64,000 nt of DNA from Planctomycetes bacterium MalM25 (GCA_007745835.1 CP036424.1:891001-955000), one strand, 5' to 3'; counted from the first letter of the stretch, positions 7,678-15,664 are shown. The notes: generated by a model from the letters alone, not told the origin. A program made the numbers and translations.

Positions 7678-8955
7678 TCACCGCCGCGGGAGGCGTGTCC
7701 GCGAAGACAACGCGCCGAGAACGAGCCAGGCCAGTACGCCGCCGCTCGGCTCGGGGATGAACGTGGGGTCGGCCGCCGAGAAGAGCCACATGCCCTCGCT
7801 GCCCGTGAGCGAGAAGTGCATCTGGCCCTCGCTGGTGACGAAGTCGGTGACCCGCTCGAAGTCGATCTGCCTCAGCTCGGGATAGAGTTCCTCTAGCGGC
7901 GCGCTCCAGAGGGTTCCCGTTGAGTTCGCGACGGGACCGTTCTGGAAAAGGTTGCCCTGGCTCGGCTGATATTCATCGAAGGGAAAATGCTCGGCCGGCA
8001 GGTGCAGGCGATGCCCTCGCTGAATCAGGCCCTCGTACGGCGGTTGGGTGAAGACAACCTCACGCCAGCTCAGGACGATATCGCCCGTGGTGACCCAAGC
8101 TCCTGCATCGAGAGTCCTGCTGGGGCGTGCTGCCCTCGGCAGACTCAGACCCTCCGCCTCGCCCTCACCGCGCCGCGTGGAGAACTCGCCGTCGTTGTTG
8201 GAGGGGCCGCTCTGGTGGGCGGCGACCACATTGATTCCCGCGCCATCCTGCCGATCTTGGGCGTGAATGATGGGTCCGGTGACGCCCGAATTAACTCGCG
8301 ACCCGTCCGGGGCGAGCAGCTCGGCGTCAATCAATCTTAGGCCGGAGTGAGTGACCGCCGTTAAGACCAGTCCGGCGTCGGGGAGCGTTAGCACCGGACT
8401 GTTGTCGGGGGGCAGCACGTACTGGAAGTCCTCCGAGGAGGCGTACGCGCGTAACGCGTCGTCCACCGCGACGTACTCCAGGTCGGGTCGGTTGAAGGTC
8501 TGCACCGGCGTCATCGGGTCGGCGAGCGAGAACAAAGCGCCGTCCCAAGGGCTGAGGAACCCGCCGGTCTCGAAGCCGGCGGCCACATAAAGCCCGCCGC
8601 CGTCGCGAGCCCTTGCGACACGCGCGACGGATCGCACTTCGCCGCGAGGGTGCGTGAGATCGATCCGCTCGAGCCCAACGCCCCGCTTATGTCGGAAGAG
8701 CCCCGTTTCGGTGCTCAGGTACGCCGCGCCGTCGTAGAACGCGAGCTTGGTCTTCTCGGGGACCTGATCGAAGAGCTTGACAAGCTCTCCCGCCCCCAAC
8801 GGGCCCGCCCCCAACAGGCCGGGGCTCGGCGACTGGTCGGCGTGCGACCGCGACACCACCACGCCGAGCACGACAAGGCTGGCGAGCAGGCCGGTGTGGG
8901 TTCGGGAATTGGGCATCGGGCCAGGTCGGTCGGGGCACGCGTTAGACGGGCTCAT
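7678..8955 (-). CDS. Secreted protein with C-terminal PEP-type sorting signal
   Basis: About 425 residues from the ATG at 8955; an ATG at 8916 (MPNSRTHTGLLASL) is also possible and would start directly at the signal peptide. The signal is LLASLVVLGVVVSRSHA. The mature part reads like a beta-propeller or WD-type protein (AFYDGAAYLSTETGLFRHKR, GGLYVAAGFETGGFLSPWDG) without a recognisable enzyme motif. The C-terminus IPEPSGGVLAWLVLGALSSR followed by basic residues is PEP-CTERM-like. It lies 14 bp after the GNAT gene on the same strand. The function is unknown. Confidence 0.7.
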   Translation of the reverse strand: MSPSNACPDRPGPMPNSRTHTGLLASLVVLGVVVSRSHADQSPSPGLLGAGPLGAGELVKLFDQVPEKTKLAFYDGAAYLSTETGLFRHKRGVGLERIDLTHPRGEVRSVARVARARDGGGLYVAAGFETGGFLSPWDGALFSLADPMTPVQTFNRPDLEYVAVDDALRAYASSEDFQYVLPPDNSPVLTLPDAGLVLTAVTHSGLRLIDAELLAPDGSRVNSGVTGPIIHAQDRQDGAGINVVAAHQSGPSNNDGEFSTRRGEGEAEGLSLPRAARPSRTLDAGAWVTTGDIVLSWREVVFTQPPYEGLIQRGHRLHLPAEHFPFDEYQPSQGNLFQNGPVANSTGTLWSAPLEELYPELRQIDFERVTDFVTSEGQMHFSLTGSEGMWLFSAADPTFIPEPSGGVLAWLVLGALSSRTRLPRR

Positions 8956-8969
8956 CCTAACACGCCTTA

Positions 8970-9389
8970 CTAGAGCGTGCGTTGACGCCGAGACATCCAA
9001 ACGAGTGCTTCGCCGACGGGTTGGTAATTGGCGGCGGCGTAGAAGCCGGCCATCTCGGGCTTGCAGGCGAGGTAGAGCTTCTCGAGCCGCGCCAGCCGGG
9101 GGTGCTCGGCGACGGCGTCCAGCAGCTGGCGGCCGAGGCCTTGGCCGCGGTAGTCGGGATCGACGATCACGTCGTAGAGCGTGCCACGGAAGACGAAGTC
9201 GGTCAGCACGCGGCAGAAGCCGACGAGGTGCTGGTCGTCATCGACGAGGCCGATCACCACGTCCGAAGCGGCGAGCATGTCGTGGACCTCGTCGAGGGGG
9301 CGGCCCTGGGTCCACCACTCCCCTTGGTAGAGCCGCGTGAGCTCGACGGTCTGCGATTCGGTGAGTTGATCGACGACTTGGAACGGCAT
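8970..9389 (-). CDS. GNAT-family N-acetyltransferase
   Basis: 139 residues from the ATG at 9389 (MPFQVVDQLTE); the frame extends upstream without family similarity. The GNAT acetyl-CoA motif A is plain: LYDVIVDPDYRGQGLGRQLL, containing the R/Q-x-x-G-x-G/A loop. The segment DQHLVGFCRVLTDFVFRGTL before it and MAGFYAAANYQPVG after it fit the single-domain family length of ~140. It transfers an acetyl group from acetyl-CoA to an unknown amine in the cytoplasm. The 9471-9540 hairpin repeat separates it from gluQ upstream. Confidence 0.86.
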   Translation of the reverse strand: MPFQVVDQLTESQTVELTRLYQGEWWTQGRPLDEVHDMLAASDVVIGLVDDDQHLVGFCRVLTDFVFRGTLYDVIVDPDYRGQGLGRQLLDAVAEHPRLARLEKLYLACKPEMAGFYAAANYQPVGEALVWMSRRQRTL

Positions 9390-9470
9390 GGCGCTGGCCT
9401 GGGGTTCGGGTCGCCTTCCGGACCGCTTGAGTTGTGCGAGGGTTCGCAGAGGAGTCACGGAACAACTACC

Positions 9471-9540
9471 GAGCCGCGACCGTTAGGGAGCGCCCAACGG
9501 GGTGACGGCTCATTGGGTCGCTCCCTGACGGTCGCGGCTC
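9471..9540. repeat. Inverted repeat GAGCCGCGACCGT...; supplies the gluQ stop
   Basis: 22-bp arms at 9471-9492 and 9519-9540 differ at one position (T/C) and enclose 26 bp, giving a strong stem-loop. On the minus strand the gluQ TGA stop (9541-9539) is the first triplet of the TGAGCCGCGACCGT arm, so the element lies flush with the gene end. It could also act as the gluQ terminator, although it lacks a U tract. Confidence 0.75.
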
Positions 9541-10603
9541 AGGCCTCTTCGCTCGCGTACTTGAGCCACTGATCGTCAGACGCGGTGAATACGACGCGTT
9601 CCTTCGGCAGCCGCGATAAGTCGAAACGCTCCGCGAACTCGCGGGTCGTCATCTCGCGGCGTCCGCCGAGCCCGCACCACTCGGCCAACAGGCCGACGAC
9701 GCGCTCGGCCTTCGCGCCGGCGTCGCGGTAGTGCGAGACCCGCGTGTCACCGTGCCGCTTGGCCAGCCGCCGGCCGTCCTCGCCCACGACCAGCGGCAGG
9801 TGCGTGTAGTGGGGGCGGGGGCCCAGGTCGAGGGCGTCGTACAGCTGCAACTGCCGCGACGTGCAGCTCAGCAGGTCGTCGCCCCGCACGATGTGCGTGA
9901 CCCCCTGCCGGGCGTCGTCGACGGTGACGGCGAGCTGGTAGCTCGGCTGGCGGTCCTTGGTGGCGACCAGGAAGTCGCCGACCTGGGCTTGCGGGTTGAA
10001 CGCCTGCGGTCCGACGAACGCATCGTCGAACGGCACGCCCTCGTCCGGCGTCACGAACCGCCACGACACGCCCGGGTCGTCGAGCCCCGCGTGTGAGGTG
10101 CTTCGGTTGTGGGAGGCTTCTCCAGAAGCCGATCCCGGTCTGTCAGCCGAGTCGGCCACGAAGCCGGAATCGGGGTCAGGAGACCCCTCCCACAGCTGGG
10201 TGGTTGCCACGGCTCCAGCGGGCGCCGGGCGGCAAGTCCCCGGATAGCGGAGCTCGTGGTCCCCCTCATTCGGCGCGCTGAGGCTGGCGGCGAGGATCTG
10301 CGAGCGCGTGCAGCGGCACGGGTACGCGCGGCGGTCGGCGACGAGCCTCTCGAGCGCTGCGCGGTAGGGCGAAGGGTCGGCCGACTGATAGGCGGGCTCG
10401 CCGTCCCAATCGAGGCCGAGCCAGCGGAGCGTGTCGATCGCGTGCTCCGACATGCCCGCTTTAATGCGCGGCCCGTCGAGGTCCTCGACCCGCAGCAGCA
10501 CCCGCCAGCCGTTCTGTCGGGCGAGCGCCCAGTTGATGAGGAAGGTGCGCGCGTTCCCCAGGTGCAGGGCGCCGGTCGGCGAAGGGGCGAGGCGGGTGAG
10601 CAA
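9539..10603 (-). CDS. gluQ: Glutamyl-Q tRNA(Asp) synthetase, with an in-frame repeat insert
   Basis: 354 residues. GluQ is a truncated GluRS paralogue that attaches glutamate to queuosine in tRNA-Asp. The class I HIGH-type motif is TRLAPSPTGALHLGNA at the N-terminus. The zinc ligands are CRC (in YPCRCTRSQ), Tyr and Cys (in RYPGTCR). The KMSKS equivalent is RRLAKRHGDTRVSHY. Between TCRPAPAGAV and DDPGVSWRF the protein carries about 36 extra residues (around WEGSPDPDSGFVADSADRPG), which explains why it is longer than the ~300 usual for the family. Most of these extra residues are translated from the inverted repeat at 10108-10194. No anticodon-binding domain follows, as expected for GluQ. Confidence 0.92.
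   Translation of the reverse strand: MLTRLAPSPTGALHLGNARTFLINWALARQNGWRVLLRVEDLDGPRIKAGMSEHAIDTLRWLGLDWDGEPAYQSADPSPYRAALERLVADRRAYPCRCTRSQILAASLSAPNEGDHELRYPGTCRPAPAGAVATTQLWEGSPDPDSGFVADSADRPGSASGEASHNRSTSHAGLDDPGVSWRFVTPDEGVPFDDAFVGPQAFNPQAQVGDFLVATKDRQPSYQLAVTVDDARQGVTHIVRGDDLLSCTSRQLQLYDALDLGPRPHYTHLPLVVGEDGRRLAKRHGDTRVSHYRDAGAKAERVVGLLAEWCGLGGRREMTTREFAERFDLSRLPKERVVFTASDDQWLKYASEEA
10108..10194. repeat. Inverted-repeat element (family A) inside gluQ
   Basis: 26-bp arms, TGTGGGAGGCTTCTCCAGAA... at 10108-10133 and its divergent complement at 10169-10194, flank ~35 bp. The element is 87 bp, exactly 29 codons, so gluQ stays in frame. Each arm also contains its own small hairpin (GGCTTCTCCAGAAGCC and GGGGTC/GACCCC). 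Other copies are at 15566-15650 and 27088-27171. Confidence 0.8.
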
Positions 10604-10624
10604 GAGCGATCAGAGGACGAGTGG

Positions 10625-11356
10625 CTAGGCGGCGTTGCGGATGCCGACGCCGATGCCCATGACCTGTTTGCCGGGTGGGCTCTGCGTAAACTCGTGCGCC
10701 TTGTCAAAGGCGCCGCTGTCCGCCAGCTCGCGCCAGAATCGTGGTACGTTCTCGTGGCCTGTCAGGTCATCGTCAATGTCATGGAACAAGCATACGCGAG
10801 CGTCGCGCCCGACGATTTCGTAATCGCGTTTCACCGCCTCGTAGGCGTGGTCGCCATCAATGAAGACGGCGTCGAACGTCTCGCCCCCGAGGTCGCTGGT
10901 TGTGCACCGGCGGTACTCGAGTGGCAAGAGATCTCGAACCGCTAGGTAATGGTGGAACGCCGGATAGGGATCTATGGTCACCGCCTTCAGCTCGGGCTGA
11001 ACCCGATAGAGATAAGCGGTGACAACGGTTCCGGTGTAGCCGGAGTGTGTGCCAACCTCGAGGAATGAGGTGATCTCTTGATCCGCAAGGCTTACCAGCG
11101 CGCTGGCGATCTGCAACGGCAACTGCCAAAGGCCATCAGACGTCGCGTTCATGAACCGAGACTCCTCGCCATACACGCCACGGGAGTCGTACCGCAGTCC
11201 GATAGCGCGGATGATGTCGGCGACGGCGTTGACGTCGTCGAGCTGTTCATCCGAAAGACTCGCAAATTGCTCGATCCCCCGCAGCAACTTCGCCCGCGAC
11301 GAATTCGTAAAGAACTCTCGTTTCCTCAGCTTGCGTACGAGCTTGGTCAGGCCCAT
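10625..11356 (-). CDS. Class I SAM-dependent methyltransferase (Methyltransf_24-like)
   Basis: 243 residues from the ATG at 11356 (MGLTKLVRKLRKREF). A GTG at 11599 overlaps the upstream aldehyde dehydrogenase stop, but the extra 81 residues it would add are Arg/Thr/Pro-rich and not protein-like, so I prefer the shorter form. The SAM-binding motif I is SFLEVGTHSGYTGTVVTAYL. The later FDAVFIDGDHAYEAVKRDYE and VCLFHDIDDD are typical of Methyltransf_24 and cephalosporin-hydroxylase-like proteins, often linked to sugar or surface-glycan methylation. The substrate is unknown. It is on the same strand as, and downstream of, the lysine operon, probably without a functional link. Confidence 0.8.
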   Translation of the reverse strand: MGLTKLVRKLRKREFFTNSSRAKLLRGIEQFASLSDEQLDDVNAVADIIRAIGLRYDSRGVYGEESRFMNATSDGLWQLPLQIASALVSLADQEITSFLEVGTHSGYTGTVVTAYLYRVQPELKAVTIDPYPAFHHYLAVRDLLPLEYRRCTTSDLGGETFDAVFIDGDHAYEAVKRDYEIVGRDARVCLFHDIDDDLTGHENVPRFWRELADSGAFDKAHEFTQSPPGKQVMGIGVGIRNAA

Positions 11357-11595
11357 GTGTCGATTACTCGCTAGTTGATTAGGCGACAGGCCGTAGAGTA
11401 GCCTCAGGCGGATTAGAAGGCCAGGCAAGCTTGCCGGCAACTCGGCCTTGCAAGCCGTCACCAGCGCAGCGCGGGACACGACGGGTGGGCAAAATCCCCT
11501 CGTGATAGATGAGGCGTCGTCCTGAGTGGGCGTCGAAGCATAGCTATCGGCTGGTGTGGCCGTTCGTGTACGACGCCTTCTGAGCTGGTTCGGCC

Positions 11596-13131
11596 TCACA
11601 CGTCGAACTTCACGCCCTGGGCCAGCGGCAGCTCTTTGCCGTAGTTGATCGTGTTGGTGCTGCGACGCATGTACTGCTTCCAGCTGTCGGAGCCACTCTC
11701 GCGGCCGCCGCCGGTCTCCTTCTCGCCGCCGAAGGCGCCGCCGATCTCGGCGCCGCTCGTGCCGATGTTCACGTTGGCGATGCCGCAGTCGCTGCCCGCC
11801 GGGCCGGTGAACCGGCCCGCCTCGCGGACGTCGCTCGTGAAGAGGGCGGAGGAGAGGCCCTGCGGCACGCCGTTCTGGAGGGCGATCGCCTCGTCGAGGT
11901 CATGGTAAGTGACCAGGTAGGTGAGCGGGGCGAACGTTTCGTCGTGCATCACCTCGGTCTGGCTCGGCATCCGGACCAACGCGGGCTCAACATAGTAGCC
12001 ACCGGCGGGAACGCCCTCGGTGACGCGCTCTCCGCCGCAGACGACCGAGCCCCCCTGCTGCTGGGAGGCGGCGAGGCTCGCTTGCACCTTATCGAAAGCG
12101 GGCTGTCCGACGAGCGGGCCGACGAGCACACCCTCCTTTGTCGGGTCGCCGATCGGCAGGGTGGCGTACGCCTTCTTGAGCCGTGCTTGCAGGTCGTCGG
12201 CGATCGACTCGTGGACGATCAGCCGGCGGAGGCTCGTGCAGCGTTGGCCCGCGGTGCCGACCGCGGAGAAGACGATCCCGCGGACCGCGAGGTCGAGGTC
12301 GGCCGTGGGGGCGACGATCATCGCGTTGTTGCCGCCCAACTCCAGCAGCGACTTGCCGAGCCGCGCGCCGACCACGGCGGCGACCTTCTTGCCCATCGGG
12401 ATCGAGCCCGTTGCGGAGACGAGCGGCACGTTCGCATCGGCGGCGAGCGCGGCGCCGACGTCGGCCCCGCCGCTAACGACACACGACAGCGCGGCGGGCG
12501 CCTCGTCCATGGTGGCGGCCGCGCGGACGACCATCTCGTGGCAGGCCAGGGCGATCAGCGGCGTCTGCTCCGACGGCTTCCAGACGATCGGGTCGCCACA
12601 AACCAGGCCGATCATCGCGTTCCACGCCCAGACGGCGCACGGGAAGTTGAACGCGGAGATCACGCCGACCACGCCGAGCGGGTGCCACTGCTCGATCAGT
12701 TGGTGCTCGGGACGCTCGCTGGCGATCGAGAGGCCGTAGAGCTGGCGGCTGAGTCCGACGGCGAAGTCGCAGACGTCGATCCACTCCTGGACCTCGCCCT
12801 CGGCCTCCGAAGGGATCTTGCCCGCTTCGAGGGTGATCAGCTTGGCGAGGTCGGCCTTGTGCTCGCGCGCCAAGTCGCCGATCCGCCGAACGAGTTCGCC
12901 CCGCACGGGCGCGGGGACGGTGCGCCACTTGAGGAACGCTTCGTGCGCGGCGTGGACGGCGCCGGCGACCTCGTCGGGCGAGGCGGCGCCGCACTTGCCG
13001 GTCGACTCGCCGTCGATCGGCGAGCGGGGCCCGAACGCTTCGCCGGCGCCGAGCAGGTAGTCGCCGCCGATCGCCACGCCCGCGCGGACGTCGTCGATCG
13101 ATTCGGGGAGCAGATGCGTGGGGAGTTCCAT
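11596..13131 (-). CDS. Aldehyde dehydrogenase, ALDH7 / aminoadipate-semialdehyde type
   Basis: 511 residues from the ATG at 13131 (MELPTHLLPESIDD). NAD-dependent aldehyde dehydrogenase fold: Asn in AFNFPCAVWAWN, KPSEQTPL for cofactor binding, SATGSIPMGKKVA, the catalytic Glu in LLELGGNNAMIV, the catalytic Cys in GTAGQRCTSLRRL, and ETFAPLTYL. The NNAMIV and GQRCTS motifs and the length match antiquitin (ALDH7) and bacterial alpha-aminoadipate semialdehyde dehydrogenase. With the neighbouring lysine/saccharopine dehydrogenase-like and DUF1338 genes, the likely reaction is 2-aminoadipate 6-semialdehyde to 2-aminoadipate in lysine catabolism. Chemistry is certain; substrate is inferred. Confidence 0.88.
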   Translation of the reverse strand: MELPTHLLPESIDDVRAGVAIGGDYLLGAGEAFGPRSPIDGESTGKCGAASPDEVAGAVHAAHEAFLKWRTVPAPVRGELVRRIGDLAREHKADLAKLITLEAGKIPSEAEGEVQEWIDVCDFAVGLSRQLYGLSIASERPEHQLIEQWHPLGVVGVISAFNFPCAVWAWNAMIGLVCGDPIVWKPSEQTPLIALACHEMVVRAAATMDEAPAALSCVVSGGADVGAALAADANVPLVSATGSIPMGKKVAAVVGARLGKSLLELGGNNAMIVAPTADLDLAVRGIVFSAVGTAGQRCTSLRRLIVHESIADDLQARLKKAYATLPIGDPTKEGVLVGPLVGQPAFDKVQASLAASQQQGGSVVCGGERVTEGVPAGGYYVEPALVRMPSQTEVMHDETFAPLTYLVTYHDLDEAIALQNGVPQGLSSALFTSDVREAGRFTGPAGSDCGIANVNIGTSGAEIGGAFGGEKETGGGRESGSDSWKQYMRRSTNTINYGKELPLAQGVKFDV

Positions 13132-13268
13132 TGGGGGCCCGTAGCGTTTGGGTCTCAACCGCCGGCGGGAGCCGGCTGATTGGAGTGTGTGGGAGTCTTG
13201 CGTGGGGCGGTCGGCCGGCTGCCGCCGGCGGCTGGGCCCTGCGTGTTGGTGATGCCAGCAGTTGGGGG

Positions 13269-14402
13269 TCAGGTCGCGGCGATTGGCGCGCGGACGGCGG
13301 TCGCCTTCGCGTAGGGCTCGCCGAACTCGTTCGCTTCGAAGTCGGAGAGCTTAACATCTTCCTGCCGCACGAAGCCCTTCTTCGGCAGCTTGCCCAGCCG
13401 GTGCAGATCGACCACGCAGCACATGCTGGTCGCGGTGGTGATCTGGATGGAGCTCGCCTCCAGATCGTGCACCTCGCCGTGGTAGACCTTGCGGGCGTCG
13501 GCGACCTGTTCGTAGCGGTCCCCCTTCCAGCCGGTGACCGTGCTGAAGATCAGCACGACGTCCTGGTTGGTGCAGGGGATGGCGGCTTCCATGAGCTCCT
13601 TGAGCAAGTCGCGGCGGTCGTAGAACCGCAGGCCGTGCAGCAGGAACATCATCAGCTCGCGGTGGCCCGTGTAGCGGACGGTTTTGTAGTCGAGGTCGTT
13701 GACACGTCCCTCCAGGGTCTCGCACAGGGTGCCGAGCCCGCCAGAGGTGTTGAACGCCTCGTAGTCGACGCCGTCCAGGGCGAAGTGCTCGAGGCCCTCC
13801 ATGGGCTGGAGCTGCAAGAGCTTGCCGCCGCTGATCGCTTCGCACGGGTTGCAGTACTCGTTGATGAGGCCGTCGGTCGACCAGGTCAGGTTGTACTTGA
13901 GGTAGTTGGTCGGGTAGAGCGGCAGGGCGCCGACCCGCATCTTCACGCGGTCGAGCTTGTCGAAGCCCTGGCAGAGGTCGTGCGCGAGGATGCCGATGTA
14001 GCCCGGCGCGAGGCCGCACTGCGGCATGAAGATCTGCCCCTCGGCGGAGCGGTCGGCGATGGTGCGGACCGCGTGCGTCGTGGCGACGTCCTCCGTGAGG
14101 TCGAAGTAGCTGACGCCCGCCTCCAGGGCGGCGACGGCGATCCCCTCGTTCTGATCGAACGCGCAAGCCGAGATCACCGCCTGGCGATCTCGACAGGCGG
14201 CGACGACGGCGTCGTGGTTCGTGACATCGACCACCTCGGCCTTCACGCCGGGGGTCTCCTCCTTGAGCGCGTCGCACGCGCCCTGGGCGATGTCACCGAC
14301 GAACACGTCGTAGTGCCCCGAGAGGTGCAACATCCGGGCGATGCCACGGCCGATCTTGCCGGCGCCGAGAATCGTGACGGGGTACTTCAAAACAGGCCTC
14401 AC
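13269..14402 (-). CDS. Saccharopine dehydrogenase-family enzyme, probably lysine 6-dehydrogenase-like
   Basis: 377 residues. The Rossmann glycine motif is at the very start (TILGAGKIGRGIARMLHLSG), followed by AVISACAFDQNEGIAVAAL and YFDLTEDVATTHAV, and then the catalytic-domain segment FMPQCGLAPGYIGILAHDLC, all typical of the saccharopine dehydrogenase / lysine 6-dehydrogenase superfamily. The length (~380) matches single-domain lysine dehydrogenase rather than the AASS fusion. The stop of the DUF1338 gene lies 25 bp upstream and the ALDH7-type gene follows. It probably turns lysine (or saccharopine) into aminoadipate semialdehyde. Family certain; exact substrate inferred from the operon. Confidence 0.85.
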   Translation of the reverse strand: MRPVLKYPVTILGAGKIGRGIARMLHLSGHYDVFVGDIAQGACDALKEETPGVKAEVVDVTNHDAVVAACRDRQAVISACAFDQNEGIAVAALEAGVSYFDLTEDVATTHAVRTIADRSAEGQIFMPQCGLAPGYIGILAHDLCQGFDKLDRVKMRVGALPLYPTNYLKYNLTWSTDGLINEYCNPCEAISGGKLLQLQPMEGLEHFALDGVDYEAFNTSGGLGTLCETLEGRVNDLDYKTVRYTGHRELMMFLLHGLRFYDRRDLLKELMEAAIPCTNQDVVLIFSTVTGWKGDRYEQVADARKVYHGEVHDLEASSIQITTATSMCCVVDLHRLGKLPKKGFVRQEDVKLSDFEANEFGEPYAKATAVRAPIAAT

Positions 14403-14427
14403 TGGAGATGGCGAAGGGCGTTCGGAT

Positions 14428-15228
14428 TCATTTCGCGTCGGTCGACTCGAAGATCTTGTCCGCGCTGGCGGCGATGAAGCCGGGGTAGAGTTCGCCCGAT
14501 TCGGTCGGGTACCGCTTGGCGAACTCGTAGTAGCAGGTCGGGACCTCGTGCGTGTCGCCGCCGGCGAACTCGATCGGCATCCGGTCGGCGAGCGTAGAGC
14601 CCTGCTCCAGCAGCACTTCGGGCGAGCCCTTCACGCGCCCCCCCGAGTCGTTGACCTGGTAGCCGAGGCTCTCGACCACCTTGAGCACGTCCTCGACCTC
14701 GTGGTGTTTCTCCAGGTAGTTCACACCGATCGTGAAGTGGTTCGGGCGGATTCCGATCGAGGCGACCCACGCGGCGTACTCGCTTTCGGCCTGGAGGGTC
14801 TGGTACTCGTCCCAAGTGACCGGGTCCCAGAGGCGCCCCGACCACAGGGCGTTGGGCACGGAGACCCGCGCCGGATCGACCTGCCCCGCAAGTCGCTTCA
14901 AGATCGCCTGCGAGGCGTCGGAGAGCTCGTTCACGCGCAACTCCGAAACGAAGACCCGCGGCAACTCCGGATCGGGGGGGAGGTAGCCGTGCGCGGTCAG
15001 CTTCTTCGCGGCGAAGTCATAAGGCTCGTAAGGCGTGTAGCCGACCCCGAGCAGGTGCGGCTCGAGCGCCTTCAATCCGATCGGTTCGAGCGCGAGCGTG
15101 CGGAAGGCGACGTGGTCGTTCACCACGCGCTCTCCCCGCTCCTCGAACGCCGATTTGATTCGGAGGGCCTGCGGCGTCATGGCGACGTAGTCGGCCCACA
15201 GGTGATCAAAGAATTTAGTAACATCCAT
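14428..15228 (-). CDS. DUF1338 protein, 2-oxoadipate dioxygenase/decarboxylase-like
   Basis: 266 residues from the ATG at 15228 (MDVTKFFDHLWADYV). DUF1338 (HglS/YdcJ family) enzymes are Fe(II)-dependent, VOC-related oxygenases that convert 2-oxoadipate to D-2-hydroxyglutarate with loss of CO2. Candidate metal ligands are the His in NDHVAFRTL, the His in IRPNHFTIGVNYLE and the Glu in TCYYEFAKR. It is the short form; HglS itself is ~460 residues. It is the first gene of a minus-strand operon with the lysine/saccharopine dehydrogenase and ALDH7 genes, which gives a consistent lysine to aminoadipate to oxoadipate to hydroxyglutarate route. The aminoadipate transaminase is not here. Confidence 0.84.
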   Translation of the reverse strand: MDVTKFFDHLWADYVAMTPQALRIKSAFEERGERVVNDHVAFRTLALEPIGLKALEPHLLGVGYTPYEPYDFAAKKLTAHGYLPPDPELPRVFVSELRVNELSDASQAILKRLAGQVDPARVSVPNALWSGRLWDPVTWDEYQTLQAESEYAAWVASIGIRPNHFTIGVNYLEKHHEVEDVLKVVESLGYQVNDSGGRVKGSPEVLLEQGSTLADRMPIEFAGGDTHEVPTCYYEFAKRYPTESGELYPGFIAASADKIFESTDAK

Positions 15229-15436
15229 CGCACGGATCTCCGCGGTGGCGAGTGGGGAGGGGAGCGACGCGCTGCACACCCCTTGATCGTAGGCCCGCGC
15301 TCAGACGCGATGAAGCGACTAACTTGCGCAGCATAACCGCGCCCCTGCGACGGCCTGCGCGGAAACGCGAACCGATGAGCCCCCCTTTGACGGCTTCGGG
15401 CCGGGTGCCCCATACTGCTGGGCTGTCGACGGCAGA

Positions 15437-15528
15437 CGAGGGGTCTCTGCGACGGGGACCTAGCGAACCTGGTCAGGGTGGAGACACCGCAGCCATAAGC
15501 ATGCGTTCACGGGTGTGGGGGCCCCTCG
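15437..15528 (+). ncRNA. ffs: Signal recognition particle RNA (small 4.5S type)
   Basis: The SRP domain IV core is present as CCTGGTCAGG, then GTG-GAGA-CAC, then CGCAGCC (15467-15494), matching the bacterial GGUCAGG...GCAGCC pattern. The ends CGAGGGG (15437-15443) and CCCCTCG (15522-15528) pair to close the rod. The tetraloop is GAGA (GNRA class) rather than GGAA, and the base before GCAGCC is C rather than the usual A. It lies 136 bp upstream of dnaX, followed by ybaB, which is the common bacterial order. The ends are estimated from pairing. Confidence 0.85.
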
Positions 15529-15565
15529 TTCGCCGCCGACAGTTCTCAGCTGGGAGAGACGCTGG

Positions 15566-15650
15566 TGTAGGAGGCGTCTCCGACGCCGATTCTGGCACGC
15601 CAGCCGAGACGAAGTGGAGCGCGTTATCGGCTTCGGAGAAGCCTCCTACA
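15566..15650. repeat. Inverted-repeat element (family A) upstream of dnaX
   Basis: Arms TGTAGGAGGCGTCTCCGACG... (15566-15590) and its near-complement ending ...GCCTCCTACA (15626-15650) enclose 35 bp. The left arm holds the hairpin GGCGTC/GACGCC and the right arm GGCTTC/GAAGCC. It sits between the SRP RNA and dnaX, ending 14 bp before the dnaX start codon, so it forms much of the dnaX leader. Confidence 0.82.
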
Positions 15651-15664
15651 GCACAGCCCTTTAG

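Noticed and set aside
13131-14477. 448-codon plus-strand frame over the lysine dehydrogenase-like gene
   Set aside because: Antisense shadow without any recognisable domain or ribosome-binding site.
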